Positions 16,245 through 25,318 of a DNA stretch of 64,000 nucleotides are shown here, piece by piece. Each line of letters opens with the position of its first letter. Within the stretch, counting starts at the first letter, position 1. The notes under the pieces are model-generated. The model saw only the letters and a program-made list of their open reading frames with translations. It did no database searches and had not been told where the DNA came from. A program made the position numbers and the translations under genes. Location: positions 3,982,501-4,046,500 of the forward strand of contig NZ_CP034447.1 of NCBI RefSeq assembly GCF_003952485.1, read 5' to 3'. The stretch is from Mesorhizobium sp. M1E.F.Ca.ET.045.02.1.1. Its GTDB lineage: Bacteria; Pseudomonadota; Alphaproteobacteria; Rhizobiales; Rhizobiaceae.

Positions 16245-17381
16245 TCACTTGATCAGGAGTTCGCGCCTGTTCGAGCCTGTGAGGCGCTCAACTCCGTTGC
16301 TGGTCACGACCACCGTCTCGCTGATGCCGAACCCGCAGGCCAGCGCGAGCATGTGAAAGGCCATGCCCTCCTTCAGCTCCCAATCTTCCTGTTCGTTGAA
16401 GTCGAGTGCTTCCCATTCAGCGGTCTTTGGCGGGAAGCCGATGCCGGTCGAGTAGCCGCTACGGTTGTAATATTCCGGCCGGATCTTGCGGATCGGCTTC
16501 CGCACCAGCGCATCCACCTCGCGAGCCGAAGCACCGGGTTTCATAGCAGCGATGCCGGCATCCTGAGCGGCTACAACGATGTCGGCGGCCCGCTTTACCT
16601 CATCCGACGCGTGGCCGATGGCCACTGTGCGCATCTGGGTTGCATGATAGCGTTCGAGACATCCGTAGAGCTCGAAAAGCACCAATTCGCCCCGCCGTAT
16701 GATCTTCGGGCTCCAGTTTGCGTGGCACACATTATAACGGTAGCCGGACATGATGTGGTGTGGCAGGCCGGTATACTCGCATCCGGCGTTGACGCCGGCC
16801 GCAAAAACCGCCGCGGCCACTTGGGCCTCCGTGGCTCCGTCGCAAATCGTTGCAAACGCGACCTGCTGCTCGATTTCGGCGATCTGTGCTGCACGTCGGA
16901 TGTAGCCGACCTCGGCAGCCGATTTGATCACCCGCACGCGATCGACAAGCAAGCTCGCATCCACGATGGTGGCATCGCTAAGTCCATTGGTCAGTGCATC
17001 TGCGATTGCCGATGTCAAAAACCAGCACCTCTTCTCCAAGCCGACGCTTTTGCCGGCAACGCGGAAACGGCGCACCAGGGCGAGCGTTTTTTCCACGAGG
17101 TCGTCGCCCTCTTTCCAAGTGAAGGCGTCCGGCAGCCACGAATATTCGTCGACGTTTCCCTTTTCCAGAAGTCGCAACAGCAGCTGCGGGTCACCACTCT
17201 GGGCGAGCACAAGCGTCTGGTAGGCAAAATGACCCGACGTCTGGTGTCCAGTGAGGTAGTAGATATTTTCGGGTGCGTGCAGCAAAAGAATATCGATGCC
17301 CCTAACCGACATTTCTGACTGCACTTGCCCCACGCGCGTCTTGAATTCTTCGGTCGTAAACGCTTGCCGATTTCCAGTCAT
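16245..17381 (-). CDS. M24-fold hydrolase without canonical metal ligands
   Basis: 378 residues from the ATG giving MTGNRQAFTTEEFKTR; the in-frame extension to 17486 looks non-coding. The N-terminal creatinase/prolidase domain (IDILLLHAPENIYYLTGHQT) precedes the pita-bread domain. Where metallo-M24 enzymes have D-x-G...D this protein has FELYGCLERYHATQMRT. The 'GHGIG' motif is GYSTGIGFPP and the 'EPG' glutamate is missing, so at least three metal ligands are absent. A conserved His before the strand (CHANWSP) is kept, as in creatinase-like metal-free members. Ectoine hydrolase (DoeA/EutD) also belongs to this branch, so hydrolysis of a C-N bond in a cyclic or amide substrate is plausible. It is first gene of the operon running to 7604. 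Confidence 0.8.
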   Translation of the reverse strand: MTGNRQAFTTEEFKTRVGQVQSEMSVRGIDILLLHAPENIYYLTGHQTSGHFAYQTLVLAQSGDPQLLLRLLEKGNVDEYSWLPDAFTWKEGDDLVEKTLALVRRFRVAGKSVGLEKRCWFLTSAIADALTNGLSDATIVDASLLVDRVRVIKSAAEVGYIRRAAQIAEIEQQVAFATICDGATEAQVAAAVFAAGVNAGCEYTGLPHHIMSGYRYNVCHANWSPKIIRRGELVLFELYGCLERYHATQMRTVAIGHASDEVKRAADIVVAAQDAGIAAMKPGASAREVDALVRKPIRKIRPEYYNRSGYSTGIGFPPKTAEWEALDFNEQEDWELKEGMAFHMLALACGFGISETVVVTSNGVERLTGSNRRELLIK

Positions 17382-17717
17382 TTGCTCATCCCATGTATGT
17401 GCATCGAAAGTGCCGAAATAGAGAGCCGAAAGTGGCGGCCTTCCCGGAGCGGGGCGCAGTCGGCGGGAGGGTGCCGTTTTTACCACGTGATCCGTGAAGG
17501 CCGCCTAAGCCGCCGCTCGCCGCCGACGAGCACCCGGCCTGATCCCCGTTCCGCGACTCGGCGTAAACTTGTGGCCCGCATATCCCAATTTCACCGATGA
17601 CGACCGGACGCTGTCCACAAGCAGCAACGGCCGCCCGCAACCATTCCAACTGCCCTAAATTGCGATCTGCCATAAGTCCCAGCCGGTCAACTCGACATCC
17701 ACGCTTAATCCATATAT

Positions 17718-17728
17718 CCATATTATGG
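17718..17728. promoter_or_regulatory. Palindrome in the divergent M24 / MmgE-PrpD promoter region
   Basis: CCATATTATGG is a perfect 11-bp odd palindrome in an A+T-rich stretch (17690-17775) between the divergent starts at 17381 and 17806. It is a candidate operator for the nearby IclR regulator; this is inference from position and symmetry only. Confidence 0.35.
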
Positions 17729-17805
17729 GATTTACAACATATTTCTTTCATATAATGATAACATTTTAGACGACCTTCAATCCCATTCGAGGTGGCAGCA
17801 GCTAC

Positions 17806-19191
17806 ATGACCATTGCCCGATATTTTGCAGATTTCCTTTTTGAGTTTAGTGACCTCAACGGCCCCGCTGTTGAACAAGCGAAAACGGCGATGATGGACTT
17901 GACGACAGCTGCGCTAGCTGGCGCCAATGAAGATGCTACGGTCGCAACGCGAAAGGCGGCCCTGTCCGTGTGGCAGCATGGAAACTCACCGATTTGGTTC
18001 GCGCCGCATCGCACCAGCGCGGCCGGTGCAGCTCTCGTCAATTCTACAAGTGCGTCGAGCTTGGATCTGGATGATGGTCATCGCGCGGCCGCCGGACATC
18101 CCGGGGCATCGATCATCCCCGCTGTTATGGCCACGGCAGCGGAATGCAAATGTTCCAGCAACCGAATCCTACCCGCGATCGCGCTGGGCTATGAGATCGC
18201 CGTCCGCGTGGCTGCCTCGCGGGATTTCGGAACTCTGACGACGCTCGTTTCAGGCCCATGGGTTGGCTACGGCGCTGCCGCGGCGGCCGCTTGGTTGCGC
18301 GGCTTAGAGCCCCATGCAATCGAGCAGGCCATTGCCATAGCCGGCTCGACTGCGCCAAACCTTTCCGCGATCGCATACTCGAAGGTAATGGGCAATCACG
18401 TGAAAGAAGGCATTCCCTGGGCTACCGCTACAGCTCTGGTCGCCGTCGAACTGGCGGCCCGGGGCTTTACCGGGCCGGTCGACCTGCTTGACAACGAAAG
18501 CGTGTACAACCGTGGTCGCCTGCTCGACGGGCTTGGAGTCGAGTGGGCAATCAACGGCATTTACTTCAAGCCTTACGGCTGTTGCCGTTGGGCGCATTCC
18601 GCGATTGATGCCGTCTTGGCCCTTCAGGCGGAGCACGGGACAAATGCCGCGGATATAGACGCGATAGAGATTGACACGTTCTCATGGGCACTTCGTCTGA
18701 ACAACGAAGTGGCGCCACGCACGACGGAATCAGCCCAATATAGTGTCCCGTTTTGCGTGGCCATGGCACTGACAAAAGGAGCTGAGGCGATGGTGCAGAT
18801 CACGAACGAGGACTTAGCTCATTCCGGTACGATCGCGCTTGCGCGCCGAATTCAGTTGCGGATCGATCCTGGCTTTGACACGACATTCCCGCAGTCCGTT
18901 CCAGCACGCGTGGTAATAAAGACGAAGAACGAGCGGCTGTTTAAGGAGGTTCTCGCCCCAATGGGTGAGCCCGCAAACCCGATGGGCTGGGCTAAGTTGG
19001 AGGACAAGTTTCGAAACGTGGCACAGCCCAGACTGGAAGAGCAGCATCTGGAAATGTTTCTGGCGGCATTCCGGGATCTTCGAGATGGCGAGCTAGGTAG
19101 CCTGATGGAGACATTGCAGCGACCAATTCCGCGCCTTCTGTCGACAGACGAGCCTGCGGTCGAGACAACGACCACTACCGCCTGTAGCTAG
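17806..19191 (+). CDS. MmgE/PrpD family protein
   Basis: 461 residues, usual length for the family that includes 2-methylcitrate dehydratase and related enzymes acting on carboxylic acids. Visible family features are SSLDLDDGHRAAAGHPGASI (about 84-103, active-site DDGH...GHPG), the helical domain GSTAPNLSAIAYSK, and FKPYGCCRWAHSAIDA (~250-265). It is paralogous to the MmgE/PrpD protein at 20913-22253 (same DDGH and KPYxCCRW motifs), which lies in the opposite operon. It is transcribed away from the M24/PotABCD operon and is followed by the IclR regulator. Confidence 0.85.
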   Translation: MTIARYFADFLFEFSDLNGPAVEQAKTAMMDLTTAALAGANEDATVATRKAALSVWQHGNSPIWFAPHRTSAAGAALVNSTSASSLDLDDGHRAAAGHPGASIIPAVMATAAECKCSSNRILPAIALGYEIAVRVAASRDFGTLTTLVSGPWVGYGAAAAAAWLRGLEPHAIEQAIAIAGSTAPNLSAIAYSKVMGNHVKEGIPWATATALVAVELAARGFTGPVDLLDNESVYNRGRLLDGLGVEWAINGIYFKPYGCCRWAHSAIDAVLALQAEHGTNAADIDAIEIDTFSWALRLNNEVAPRTTESAQYSVPFCVAMALTKGAEAMVQITNEDLAHSGTIALARRIQLRIDPGFDTTFPQSVPARVVIKTKNERLFKEVLAPMGEPANPMGWAKLEDKFRNVAQPRLEEQHLEMFLAAFRDLRDGELGSLMETLQRPIPRLLSTDEPAVETTTTTACS

Positions 19192-19252
19192 CCTCGTTGA
19201 AGACTGTCGTGATAATTGGGCGACGACCTTGTGGATCGTTTTGATCCGCTGA

Positions 19253-20074
19253 TTGATCGAGGTGCACGTGAAGACGACGGCTGAAAGCGGGGAGAAGGCG
19301 ACAGGGACGCAATTGCTCGATCGTTCCATCGCCATCTTGAATCATCTTGGAGAGCTCGGCCGTGGCGGTGCGCGCGTTTCCGAGATTGCCGAAGCGTTCG
19401 GACTAAATATGTCGACGGCACATCGCATCATCAGCGGGCTGGAGCGGCATCGCTTCATCGAGCGCGACGAGACAACAAAGCGGTACAGGCTGGGGCTGGC
19501 CCTTTTTGCGCTTGGAGCGAAGGCCGCAGACACGACGGGAATGCGACGGGTTTGTCAGCCTGCCTTGCTGCGGATTGCCGCCGAGACAGGTGATACTGTC
19601 TTTCTTATGGCTCGCAACGGCTTCAACACTGTCTGCGTCGACCGTCAAGACGGCGGCTACCGGATCGACAGCCTCACCGGGCAGGTGGGTGGCCAGATAC
19701 CTCTTGGTGTTGGACCCGCGAGCCAGGCGATCTTGGCAATGCTGCCACCAAAGCAAGCCGAAGTCATTCTAGAAGCCAACGCACCACAATTCGAGCGCTA
19801 CCATGGATTGACGGCGAACGTGATCCGGCAGGGACTTCCAGAGATTCGCAAGCGCGGCTATGCCGTCGATGACGGGCACCTTGTGGAAGGAATTTCAGCG
19901 ATAGCCGTACCAATCATCTTAGAGAGCGGAGATGTGGCCGGTGCGATCGCCATTAACATGACGAGCGCAAGGCTCCTAAGGAGCAGCGCAAGAGACTTCG
20001 TTCAGGTCCTTCGACGCGAGATCGCTGAAATCGAACGCACGATGAATCCACATGATGTCTCGATTGCCAGCTAG
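19253..20074 (+). CDS. IclR-family transcriptional regulator
   Basis: 273 residues. The winged HTH occupies about 17-80 (LLDRSIAILNHLGEL, RVSEIAEAFGLNMSTAHRII). The effector domain follows (TVFLMARNGFNTVCVDRQDG, GVGPASQAILAMLPP, GYAVDDGHLVEGISAIAVPI), a standard full-length IclR layout. It lies between two large minus-strand catabolic operons and after a plus-strand MmgE/PrpD gene, so it probably controls one or both; the CCATATTATGG palindrome upstream is a candidate site. The truncated IclR gene at 37393 has a similar HTH. Confidence 0.88.
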   Translation: MIEVHVKTTAESGEKATGTQLLDRSIAILNHLGELGRGGARVSEIAEAFGLNMSTAHRIISGLERHRFIERDETTKRYRLGLALFALGAKAADTTGMRRVCQPALLRIAAETGDTVFLMARNGFNTVCVDRQDGGYRIDSLTGQVGGQIPLGVGPASQAILAMLPPKQAEVILEANAPQFERYHGLTANVIRQGLPEIRKRGYAVDDGHLVEGISAIAVPIILESGDVAGAIAINMTSARLLRSSARDFVQVLRREIAEIERTMNPHDVSIAS

Positions 20075-20094
20075 GTGGCAGCCGTACACGAGAT

Positions 20095-20916
20095 CTATTG
20101 GGACTTAAGCCCGTGGCTATTGAAATATGATCGGAGGCAGAGGACGGCGAGCCCCTGCAGTAAGAGGCCGGTTAATGTGACCATACTCGCTACAGCAGCG
20201 ACGGCCGGTGTCAGCTCAACGTTGAGCGACCGCCATATCAAGCTCGGCAATGTCAGCGTTGAGCCTTGCCCGATAAAGATCGCCACGACGGCCTCGTCGA
20301 ATGAAGCCATGAAAGACAACGTGGCGCCCATGACCACAGCGGGGAATATGAAGGGTAGGAGAATCGTACGCCACGCATAAAGCCGCGTTGCACCGAGTGT
20401 TTCCGCCGCTTCGATCAAGCCATCATCAAAATATTCGAGAGCCGTCGAGACTGTCATATAGGTAAACGGCATGACCAAGATGGCGTGGCCCAGCGCGATT
20501 CCCAGCTTGGTGCCAATCAAGCCCAATTTCGCGAAAACGAAAAACAGTGCAATGGCAAATACGATGACTGGGATGATCAGCGGCCCCAGCGCAAGAAAGC
20601 TGACGATACGCTTGACCTTGTCCGACAGCGGATAGGTCGCGACCGCCAGGCTAACTGCACAGGGCAGCGCCAAGACAATAGCCATGAGAGCCACTTCCAG
20701 GGAGTTGATTGCCGCCCCGATCCAGATTGGGTCGCCGAGCGTCTCTCGGTACCAGTAAAGCGACATGCTCTGAGGCGGGAAGGAAAGGAACTTTCCCGAA
20801 GACAGCGACATGATACCAACCACCGGAAGCGGCAGGACGAGGAAAAGCAGGACGACGAACATCCAGACGACCAAGATCACCCCGCCTTTGCCACTTTTTC
20901 CTGGAGCATCCATCAT
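20095..20916 (-). CDS. ABC transporter permease (PotC type), separated from its partner
   Basis: 273 residues with six membrane segments and the coupling loop DGLIEAAETLGATRLYAWRT near 177-196. It is the last gene of the operon starting at 28837 and completes the importer whose binding protein, ATPase and first permease lie at 25319-26368, 24205-25287 and 23372-24208. Two enzyme genes (MmgE/PrpD and Gfo/Idh/MocA) separate it from the first permease, an unusual arrangement. Its start overlaps the MmgE/PrpD stop by 4 bp. Confidence 0.85.
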   Translation of the reverse strand: MMDAPGKSGKGGVILVVWMFVVLLFLVLPLPVVGIMSLSSGKFLSFPPQSMSLYWYRETLGDPIWIGAAINSLEVALMAIVLALPCAVSLAVATYPLSDKVKRIVSFLALGPLIIPVIVFAIALFFVFAKLGLIGTKLGIALGHAILVMPFTYMTVSTALEYFDDGLIEAAETLGATRLYAWRTILLPFIFPAVVMGATLSFMASFDEAVVAIFIGQGSTLTLPSLIWRSLNVELTPAVAAVASMVTLTGLLLQGLAVLCLRSYFNSHGLKSQ

Positions 20917-22253
20917 ACCGCTTTCCTGTACCCGATCGCGTCCAAGATATTCGACATCTTGCTAGAGCCTATCGCCTCCGCAGCGACGATGGTGCGCTCC
21001 GCTCTAGCCGGTTCCAGCCCATACCGAACCAAGGTCCTGAATTTCTGCCCGATTTCGTCGGGGGTCATCGGGTTTCTCGAGTCGCCTTTGGGAAAATCGA
21101 CACGGCCTTCAAATGATCCAAGCTGGCTTACGAGACAAACTCTCGACCCCGTCTGTGCAGGGAAACTTGCGTCCAAATCAGGGTCGGCCCTGACCATCAC
21201 CTTTCTGGCCAAATCGATCCGAGCAGCATCGGTGAGGTCGCCCATGTCGGGGGTTAGCAGGGCTTGTGCACCCTCAATCGCCGCAACAGCCAGACAGTAA
21301 GGTACGCTGAACTGCGCTTCGAAATGGGAAGTCGGAGCCGTCTTGTTGTTAAGCCGAGCGGCAGGACCGATGGTATCGACAACAATCGCCTCAATGGCAT
21401 CGGCACCGACGCCATGGTTCTGCATGAGCATCAAAAGCGCGTCGATCGAAGAATGTATCCACCGGCAGCAACAATATGGTTTCGTATAGGTCGCATCGAT
21501 CTTAAACGTACTACCGAGGCTCCCGGTAATCAGACCGCCTTCGAACAAAGAAGCAATGTCAAATATATCAAGAGACGCAGTTACGCCTTGTTGCGCCAAA
21601 TCCACGGCGAAATACCCGCCTAGCGTGCTCCAAGGAATACCTTCCTTTATCTGGCCAAGCTTTTTGCTGGTGCCACTGGGAATCTGGCATGCACGATGCG
21701 TCGCTGCGATCGCTAAGGCTTGTGCAAGGGCGCCGCGCTCAAGGCGCCTTAAATGTCCGACACTTGCAGCGACCGCGATGGACGACCAGCGGCCGGTTGC
21801 GTAATCGCGCCGTTCGATTCGATCGGTTTGCGCTGCCGCGATACGGATACCCACCTCATAGCCAACTGCGATTGCACTAAGCAGGTCGTCCTCGCTCGCA
21901 CCAATGACTTCGCCCTCGGCGAGAACCGCGGGGATCACGGCGGCACCTGGGTGGCCGATCGCCTCCCGATGACCATCATCCACGTCCAAGGCACTGGCAG
22001 CGGCGCTATTGCAAAACGCGGCGGCACACGATGACAATCGATCTACGGAAAACCAGACCCCTGCCCCTCCGCTCTGGAAAAGATTGGCCGCGACTATCCG
22101 CGCAGACCTCGCAGGATCGGTTGCAAACCCGGCCGCAGCCGCCGCGACAAGATCGCTGACGAGTTCCGCAATTTTGGCTCGTGTAGTATCGGAAGTGTCG
22201 GAAATGGAGAAGCGATTGACGTAGTCCGCCACGGTTTCAATAACAAAGGCCAT
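20913..22253 (-). CDS. MmgE/PrpD family protein (second paralogue)
   Basis: 446 residues. The active-site region ASALDVDDGHREAIGHPGAA and the later KPYCCCRWIHSSIDALL mark the family, and both closely track the protein at 17806. Substitution of GCCRW by CCCRW and other differences suggest related but distinct substrates. It begins 3 bp after the Gfo/Idh/MocA gene and overlaps the following permease, so it is embedded in the transporter operon. A dehydratase- or isomerase-like step on an imported hydroxy or amino acid is plausible. Confidence 0.85.
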   Translation of the reverse strand: MAFVIETVADYVNRFSISDTSDTTRAKIAELVSDLVAAAAAGFATDPARSARIVAANLFQSGGAGVWFSVDRLSSCAAAFCNSAAASALDVDDGHREAIGHPGAAVIPAVLAEGEVIGASEDDLLSAIAVGYEVGIRIAAAQTDRIERRDYATGRWSSIAVAASVGHLRRLERGALAQALAIAATHRACQIPSGTSKKLGQIKEGIPWSTLGGYFAVDLAQQGVTASLDIFDIASLFEGGLITGSLGSTFKIDATYTKPYCCCRWIHSSIDALLMLMQNHGVGADAIEAIVVDTIGPAARLNNKTAPTSHFEAQFSVPYCLAVAAIEGAQALLTPDMGDLTDAARIDLARKVMVRADPDLDASFPAQTGSRVCLVSQLGSFEGRVDFPKGDSRNPMTPDEIGQKFRTLVRYGLEPARAERTIVAAEAIGSSKMSNILDAIGYRKAV

Positions 22254-22256
22254 GGC

Positions 22257-23375
22257 TCAACGACGCTCTACCGATATCCAACAACGATCGTTCAGCGAAC
22301 GGCTGATCGCCTCGAGAGCGAACTGGTTTGCCAATCCGTCTGCAAAGTCCGGGCCTTCGGGTATCCTGCCACTAGCTATTTCGTCCCGGAAACGGCGCGC
22401 CTGCCCCGCAGCGAAACAGTCCCTCCAGGTCGCAGCTCCGTCGGTACCTTCCGTGAAGGCTTCATCAATACTGATCGGTTGAAATTCTCCGTCGGGATCG
22501 CGGCAGCCAAGCACCTCCGCGAACGGCCAAGATTTCGTCATTCGCCAGCCGAGAGTGCCCTTTTCGCCGCTGACGGCAACTTGAAAACCGAAGCTAGGCA
22601 ATGAACTCCAACTGACGTGGAATTGTCCCTCCGCACCATCTTCGAAGCGGCCGAGCCATGAGCAAATGTCGTCGACAGTGATCCTACGCATGGCTCCGCT
22701 CACGGGGTCGGCTCGCTCCTGGACCAGCGTAACGGCGTTGGCGCATATCTCATCGATCTCTCCCACAAGCCATCTGGCAAGGTCCAAACCGTGGCATCCG
22801 TACTCCATGAAGGCCCCGCCGCCCGTGCGTGCGGCGTCCATCACCCAATGGAACGGCTCACTAGGAAAAAAGAACTGAGGGAAGTTGTTGGAGAATACGA
22901 AGCTGTGGATCTTCCCAGTGTAGCCGCTGTCCACGAGCTGCTTGAGCTGCCTCATAGCCGGGCTATACCTTAAGACGAACCCTATCTTTGTGATGACGTT
23001 CGATCTGGCGGCCAACTCGGCGAGTCCGCGCGCCTCATCAACGGTCCTGGCCAAAGGTTTCTCGCACAGAACATGCACGCCGCTTTCGATGGCAGCCCTT
23101 GCGACCGCGTAATGCGTGTCCTCGGGCGTCGCGATGATGATCGCGTCTAGTCCGGCTGATAGCATTGTATGAGCGTCTCGGAAAACCTTGCAACCTGACA
23201 CCCTGTCGGCTAGCGAAGCTGCACGGTTCTGATCGGGGTCCGCCACACCCACAATGTCTATCTCCGGCAGTCGAGAGAACGAGGGCACGTGCGCCCGCTC
23301 GGCCCAAAGTCCTGCACCGGCAATTCCGATGCGGATACGATGTGAGCGAGGTTCGGAGGTCGATGGGAGTATCAT
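22257..23375 (-). CDS. Gfo/Idh/MocA family oxidoreductase
   Basis: 372 residues from the ATG at 23375, which forms an ATGA overlap with the permease stop; an ATG 13 codons upstream is also in frame. The Rossmann motif GIAGAGLWAERAHV starts near residue 15, VLCEKPLARTVDEA near 100 carries the EKP lysine, and FMEYGCHGLDLARWLVGEID near 183-202 carries the family's catalytic-domain histidine. Such enzymes use NAD(P) on sugars, inositols or polyols, including rhizopine-related compounds. It is placed between two permease genes of one importer, so its substrate likely comes from that transporter. Confidence 0.85.
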   Translation of the reverse strand: MILPSTSEPRSHRIRIGIAGAGLWAERAHVPSFSRLPEIDIVGVADPDQNRAASLADRVSGCKVFRDAHTMLSAGLDAIIIATPEDTHYAVARAAIESGVHVLCEKPLARTVDEARGLAELAARSNVITKIGFVLRYSPAMRQLKQLVDSGYTGKIHSFVFSNNFPQFFFPSEPFHWVMDAARTGGGAFMEYGCHGLDLARWLVGEIDEICANAVTLVQERADPVSGAMRRITVDDICSWLGRFEDGAEGQFHVSWSSLPSFGFQVAVSGEKGTLGWRMTKSWPFAEVLGCRDPDGEFQPISIDEAFTEGTDGAATWRDCFAAGQARRFRDEIASGRIPEGPDFADGLANQFALEAISRSLNDRCWISVERR

Positions 23376-24208
23376 TTTGGCGCGCCACCTCGTGCTAGTA
23401 TCCTGACGATCCACAAGCAGCCCAATGTGATTGCCAGCAGAATGACGCCGCCGGCGGCGGCAAAACCAAAGTCGCCGAACTGCGTGACACTACGCGCTAT
23501 CAATTGTGCCAGCATGGTCTGCCTCGGCCCCCCAAGCAGTGCGGGAGTGATAAAAAACCCGACACCGATGATGAAGACCACGCAACCGGCGTTGACGATC
23601 GAGGGCGTCGCCAATGGAAGATAAACAGTAGCTACAGCGAAAATACGACTTGCGCCGAGGCCCTCCGCCGCGGCGACAAGGTGGTAAGGAACCTTTCTGA
23701 GGCCAGAAAATGCGGTCAGGATGTAAACCGGCAACAAAAAATGGACCATCCCGACAATTACGGCCGTTGATGAACCCAAAAGACCAGATGGCCCCCAGCC
23801 GAAGATATCGAGCATTCTCGAAAGAGGTCCTTGGGCACCAAAGATCACCATCCAGGAGAAGGTGCGGATCAGCGAGCTGGTTAGAAAGGACAGAACCAGG
23901 ACGGCCAGCATTAGCGTATTGCGCGATCTTCGATCCGAGTGCGCCAGGCTGTACGCGACAGGCGTTCCAGCGATAGCGCAAATCATTGCTGCTGCGACCG
24001 AGATCCAAATTGTGCGCCATGCCACCCGGAGATACGTAGGTGACGTTACCAAAGTGTCGTAGTTTCCAAATCCCAGGTGAGGATCCGTTATGCTGCGGAG
24101 CGCCAGTACGCCGAGCGGCACAATGAACAAGCAAAGCACAAACAAGAGACCGGGTCCGATAGCCACGAAATTTGCTAGCCGAGAAGATGAGGATGGCTGA
24201 GCAATCAT
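23372..24208 (-). CDS. ABC transporter permease, PotB type
   Basis: 278 residues from the ATG at 24208, overlapping the ATPase stop in ATGA; 11 upstream codons are in frame but unlikely. About six membrane segments (LLFVLCLFIVPLGVLALRSI first) and the coupling loop HLVAAAEGLGASRIFAVATV near 185-204. This is the first permease of the importer encoded in the 28837-20095 operon. Confidence 0.85.
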   Translation of the reverse strand: MIAQPSSSSRLANFVAIGPGLLFVLCLFIVPLGVLALRSITDPHLGFGNYDTLVTSPTYLRVAWRTIWISVAAAMICAIAGTPVAYSLAHSDRRSRNTLMLAVLVLSFLTSSLIRTFSWMVIFGAQGPLSRMLDIFGWGPSGLLGSSTAVIVGMVHFLLPVYILTAFSGLRKVPYHLVAAAEGLGASRIFAVATVYLPLATPSIVNAGCVVFIIGVGFFITPALLGGPRQTMLAQLIARSVTQFGDFGFAAAGGVILLAITLGCLWIVRILARGGAPK

Positions 24209-25287
24209 GGCGAGACCACCGCGACCCTGTCCAGCGGCCACATAGCGGTCGCTTGTCCGCCGGCTGGAAAATCCGCCCTTGAATAGGCGGTCAACTTGCC
24301 GAGATTTGTCTCCATTACAACTTCGTGATGAGTGCCCATAAAAGTCGTCTTGATGACCACTCCACTCGTCATAACAGAAGGTGTCGCGGGCCCTTGACCG
24401 AAGACAGCGTCCTCAGGGCGGAGCACGATTTGGACGTAATGACATTCGCTTGGGACAGCCAGTTCACGTTTCGCCAACAAGCATTGTTGGCCGTCTGAAA
24501 GCTCCACCAGGGTAGAGTGGGCGTTTGCATCTCGAATTCGTGCGGCCACGAGATTGCTATCCCCGATGAAGCCAGCGACGAAGCTCGTTTTAGGATTGAG
24601 GTAAAGTTCCTCTGGCCTACCAACCTGCTCTAACTGGCCGTCCTTCATAATCACTACCATCGTTGATAGCGCGAGCGCTTCGCTCTGGTCGTGGGTGACG
24701 TGAATAAACGTTATCCCGACGTCCCGCTGCAATTGCCTAAGAAACTCTCGCATGTCGCCTCTAAGGTGCTTGTCCAGCGCGCTTAGCGGCTCATCCAGGA
24801 GGAGGACTTTTGGCCGGCACACGAGCCCCCGAGCAAGTGCAACGCGCTGCTGCTGACCTCCCGACAGTGTGCCCGGATAGTCGTTTGCGCATCCAGTCAG
24901 CTGGACGCGCTCTAAATACTGGTCAGCCAGCTCGCGGCGCTCCGTCTTGCCGAGCTTTCGAACACGCAACGGGTACTCGATGTTTTCTCGAGCGGTCAGA
25001 TGGGGAAACAAGGCATAGTTCTGAAAAACCATGCCGAGTTCCCGCTCCCGGGCCGGACGTCGAGTGACATCCGTCCCGGAAATGCTGATCGTGCCGGCAT
25101 CCGCGACGCTGAAGCCGGCGACAATCCTAAGTAATGTGGTCTTGCCGGACCCGCTCGGGCCGAGAAGCGTTACATAAGCACCGTTTGGAATCTCCAAGTC
25201 GATCCCGCGGAGGACCTCCTTCTCTCCAAAACGCTTAGCAATACCTCTGACAGAGATAGCGGCATCGACGGGAACGTTGTCCATCAT
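24205..25287 (-). CDS. ABC transporter ATP-binding protein, PotA type
   Basis: 360 residues from the ATG giving MMDNVPVDAAISVRG; the longer frame to 25365 overlaps the binding-protein gene and is unlikely. Walker A GPSGSGKTT, signature LSGGQQQRVALARGL, Walker B VLLLDEPLSALD and the H-loop HVTHDQ are all present, with a C-terminal TOBE-type domain (IVLRPEDAVFG). It starts 31 bp after the binding-protein stop. It energises uptake through the permeases at 23372 and 20095. Confidence 0.88.
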   Translation of the reverse strand: MMDNVPVDAAISVRGIAKRFGEKEVLRGIDLEIPNGAYVTLLGPSGSGKTTLLRIVAGFSVADAGTISISGTDVTRRPARERELGMVFQNYALFPHLTARENIEYPLRVRKLGKTERRELADQYLERVQLTGCANDYPGTLSGGQQQRVALARGLVCRPKVLLLDEPLSALDKHLRGDMREFLRQLQRDVGITFIHVTHDQSEALALSTMVVIMKDGQLEQVGRPEELYLNPKTSFVAGFIGDSNLVAARIRDANAHSTLVELSDGQQCLLAKRELAVPSECHYVQIVLRPEDAVFGQGPATPSVMTSGVVIKTTFMGTHHEVVMETNLGKLTAYSRADFPAGGQATAMWPLDRVAVVSP

Positions 25288-25318
25288 GAATGGTCCAAGA
25301 GCCACGCTGCGCTCACCC

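Noticed and set aside
16240..16257. CCTGATCACTTGATCAGG hairpin at the stop of the first M24-like gene as a terminator
   Set aside because: The next operon gene starts 25 bp later and there is no T run; the symmetry may be chance within coding sequence.
16353..17318. A 321-codon plus-strand frame
   Set aside because: It is antisense to the first M24-like gene and has no recognisable domain.
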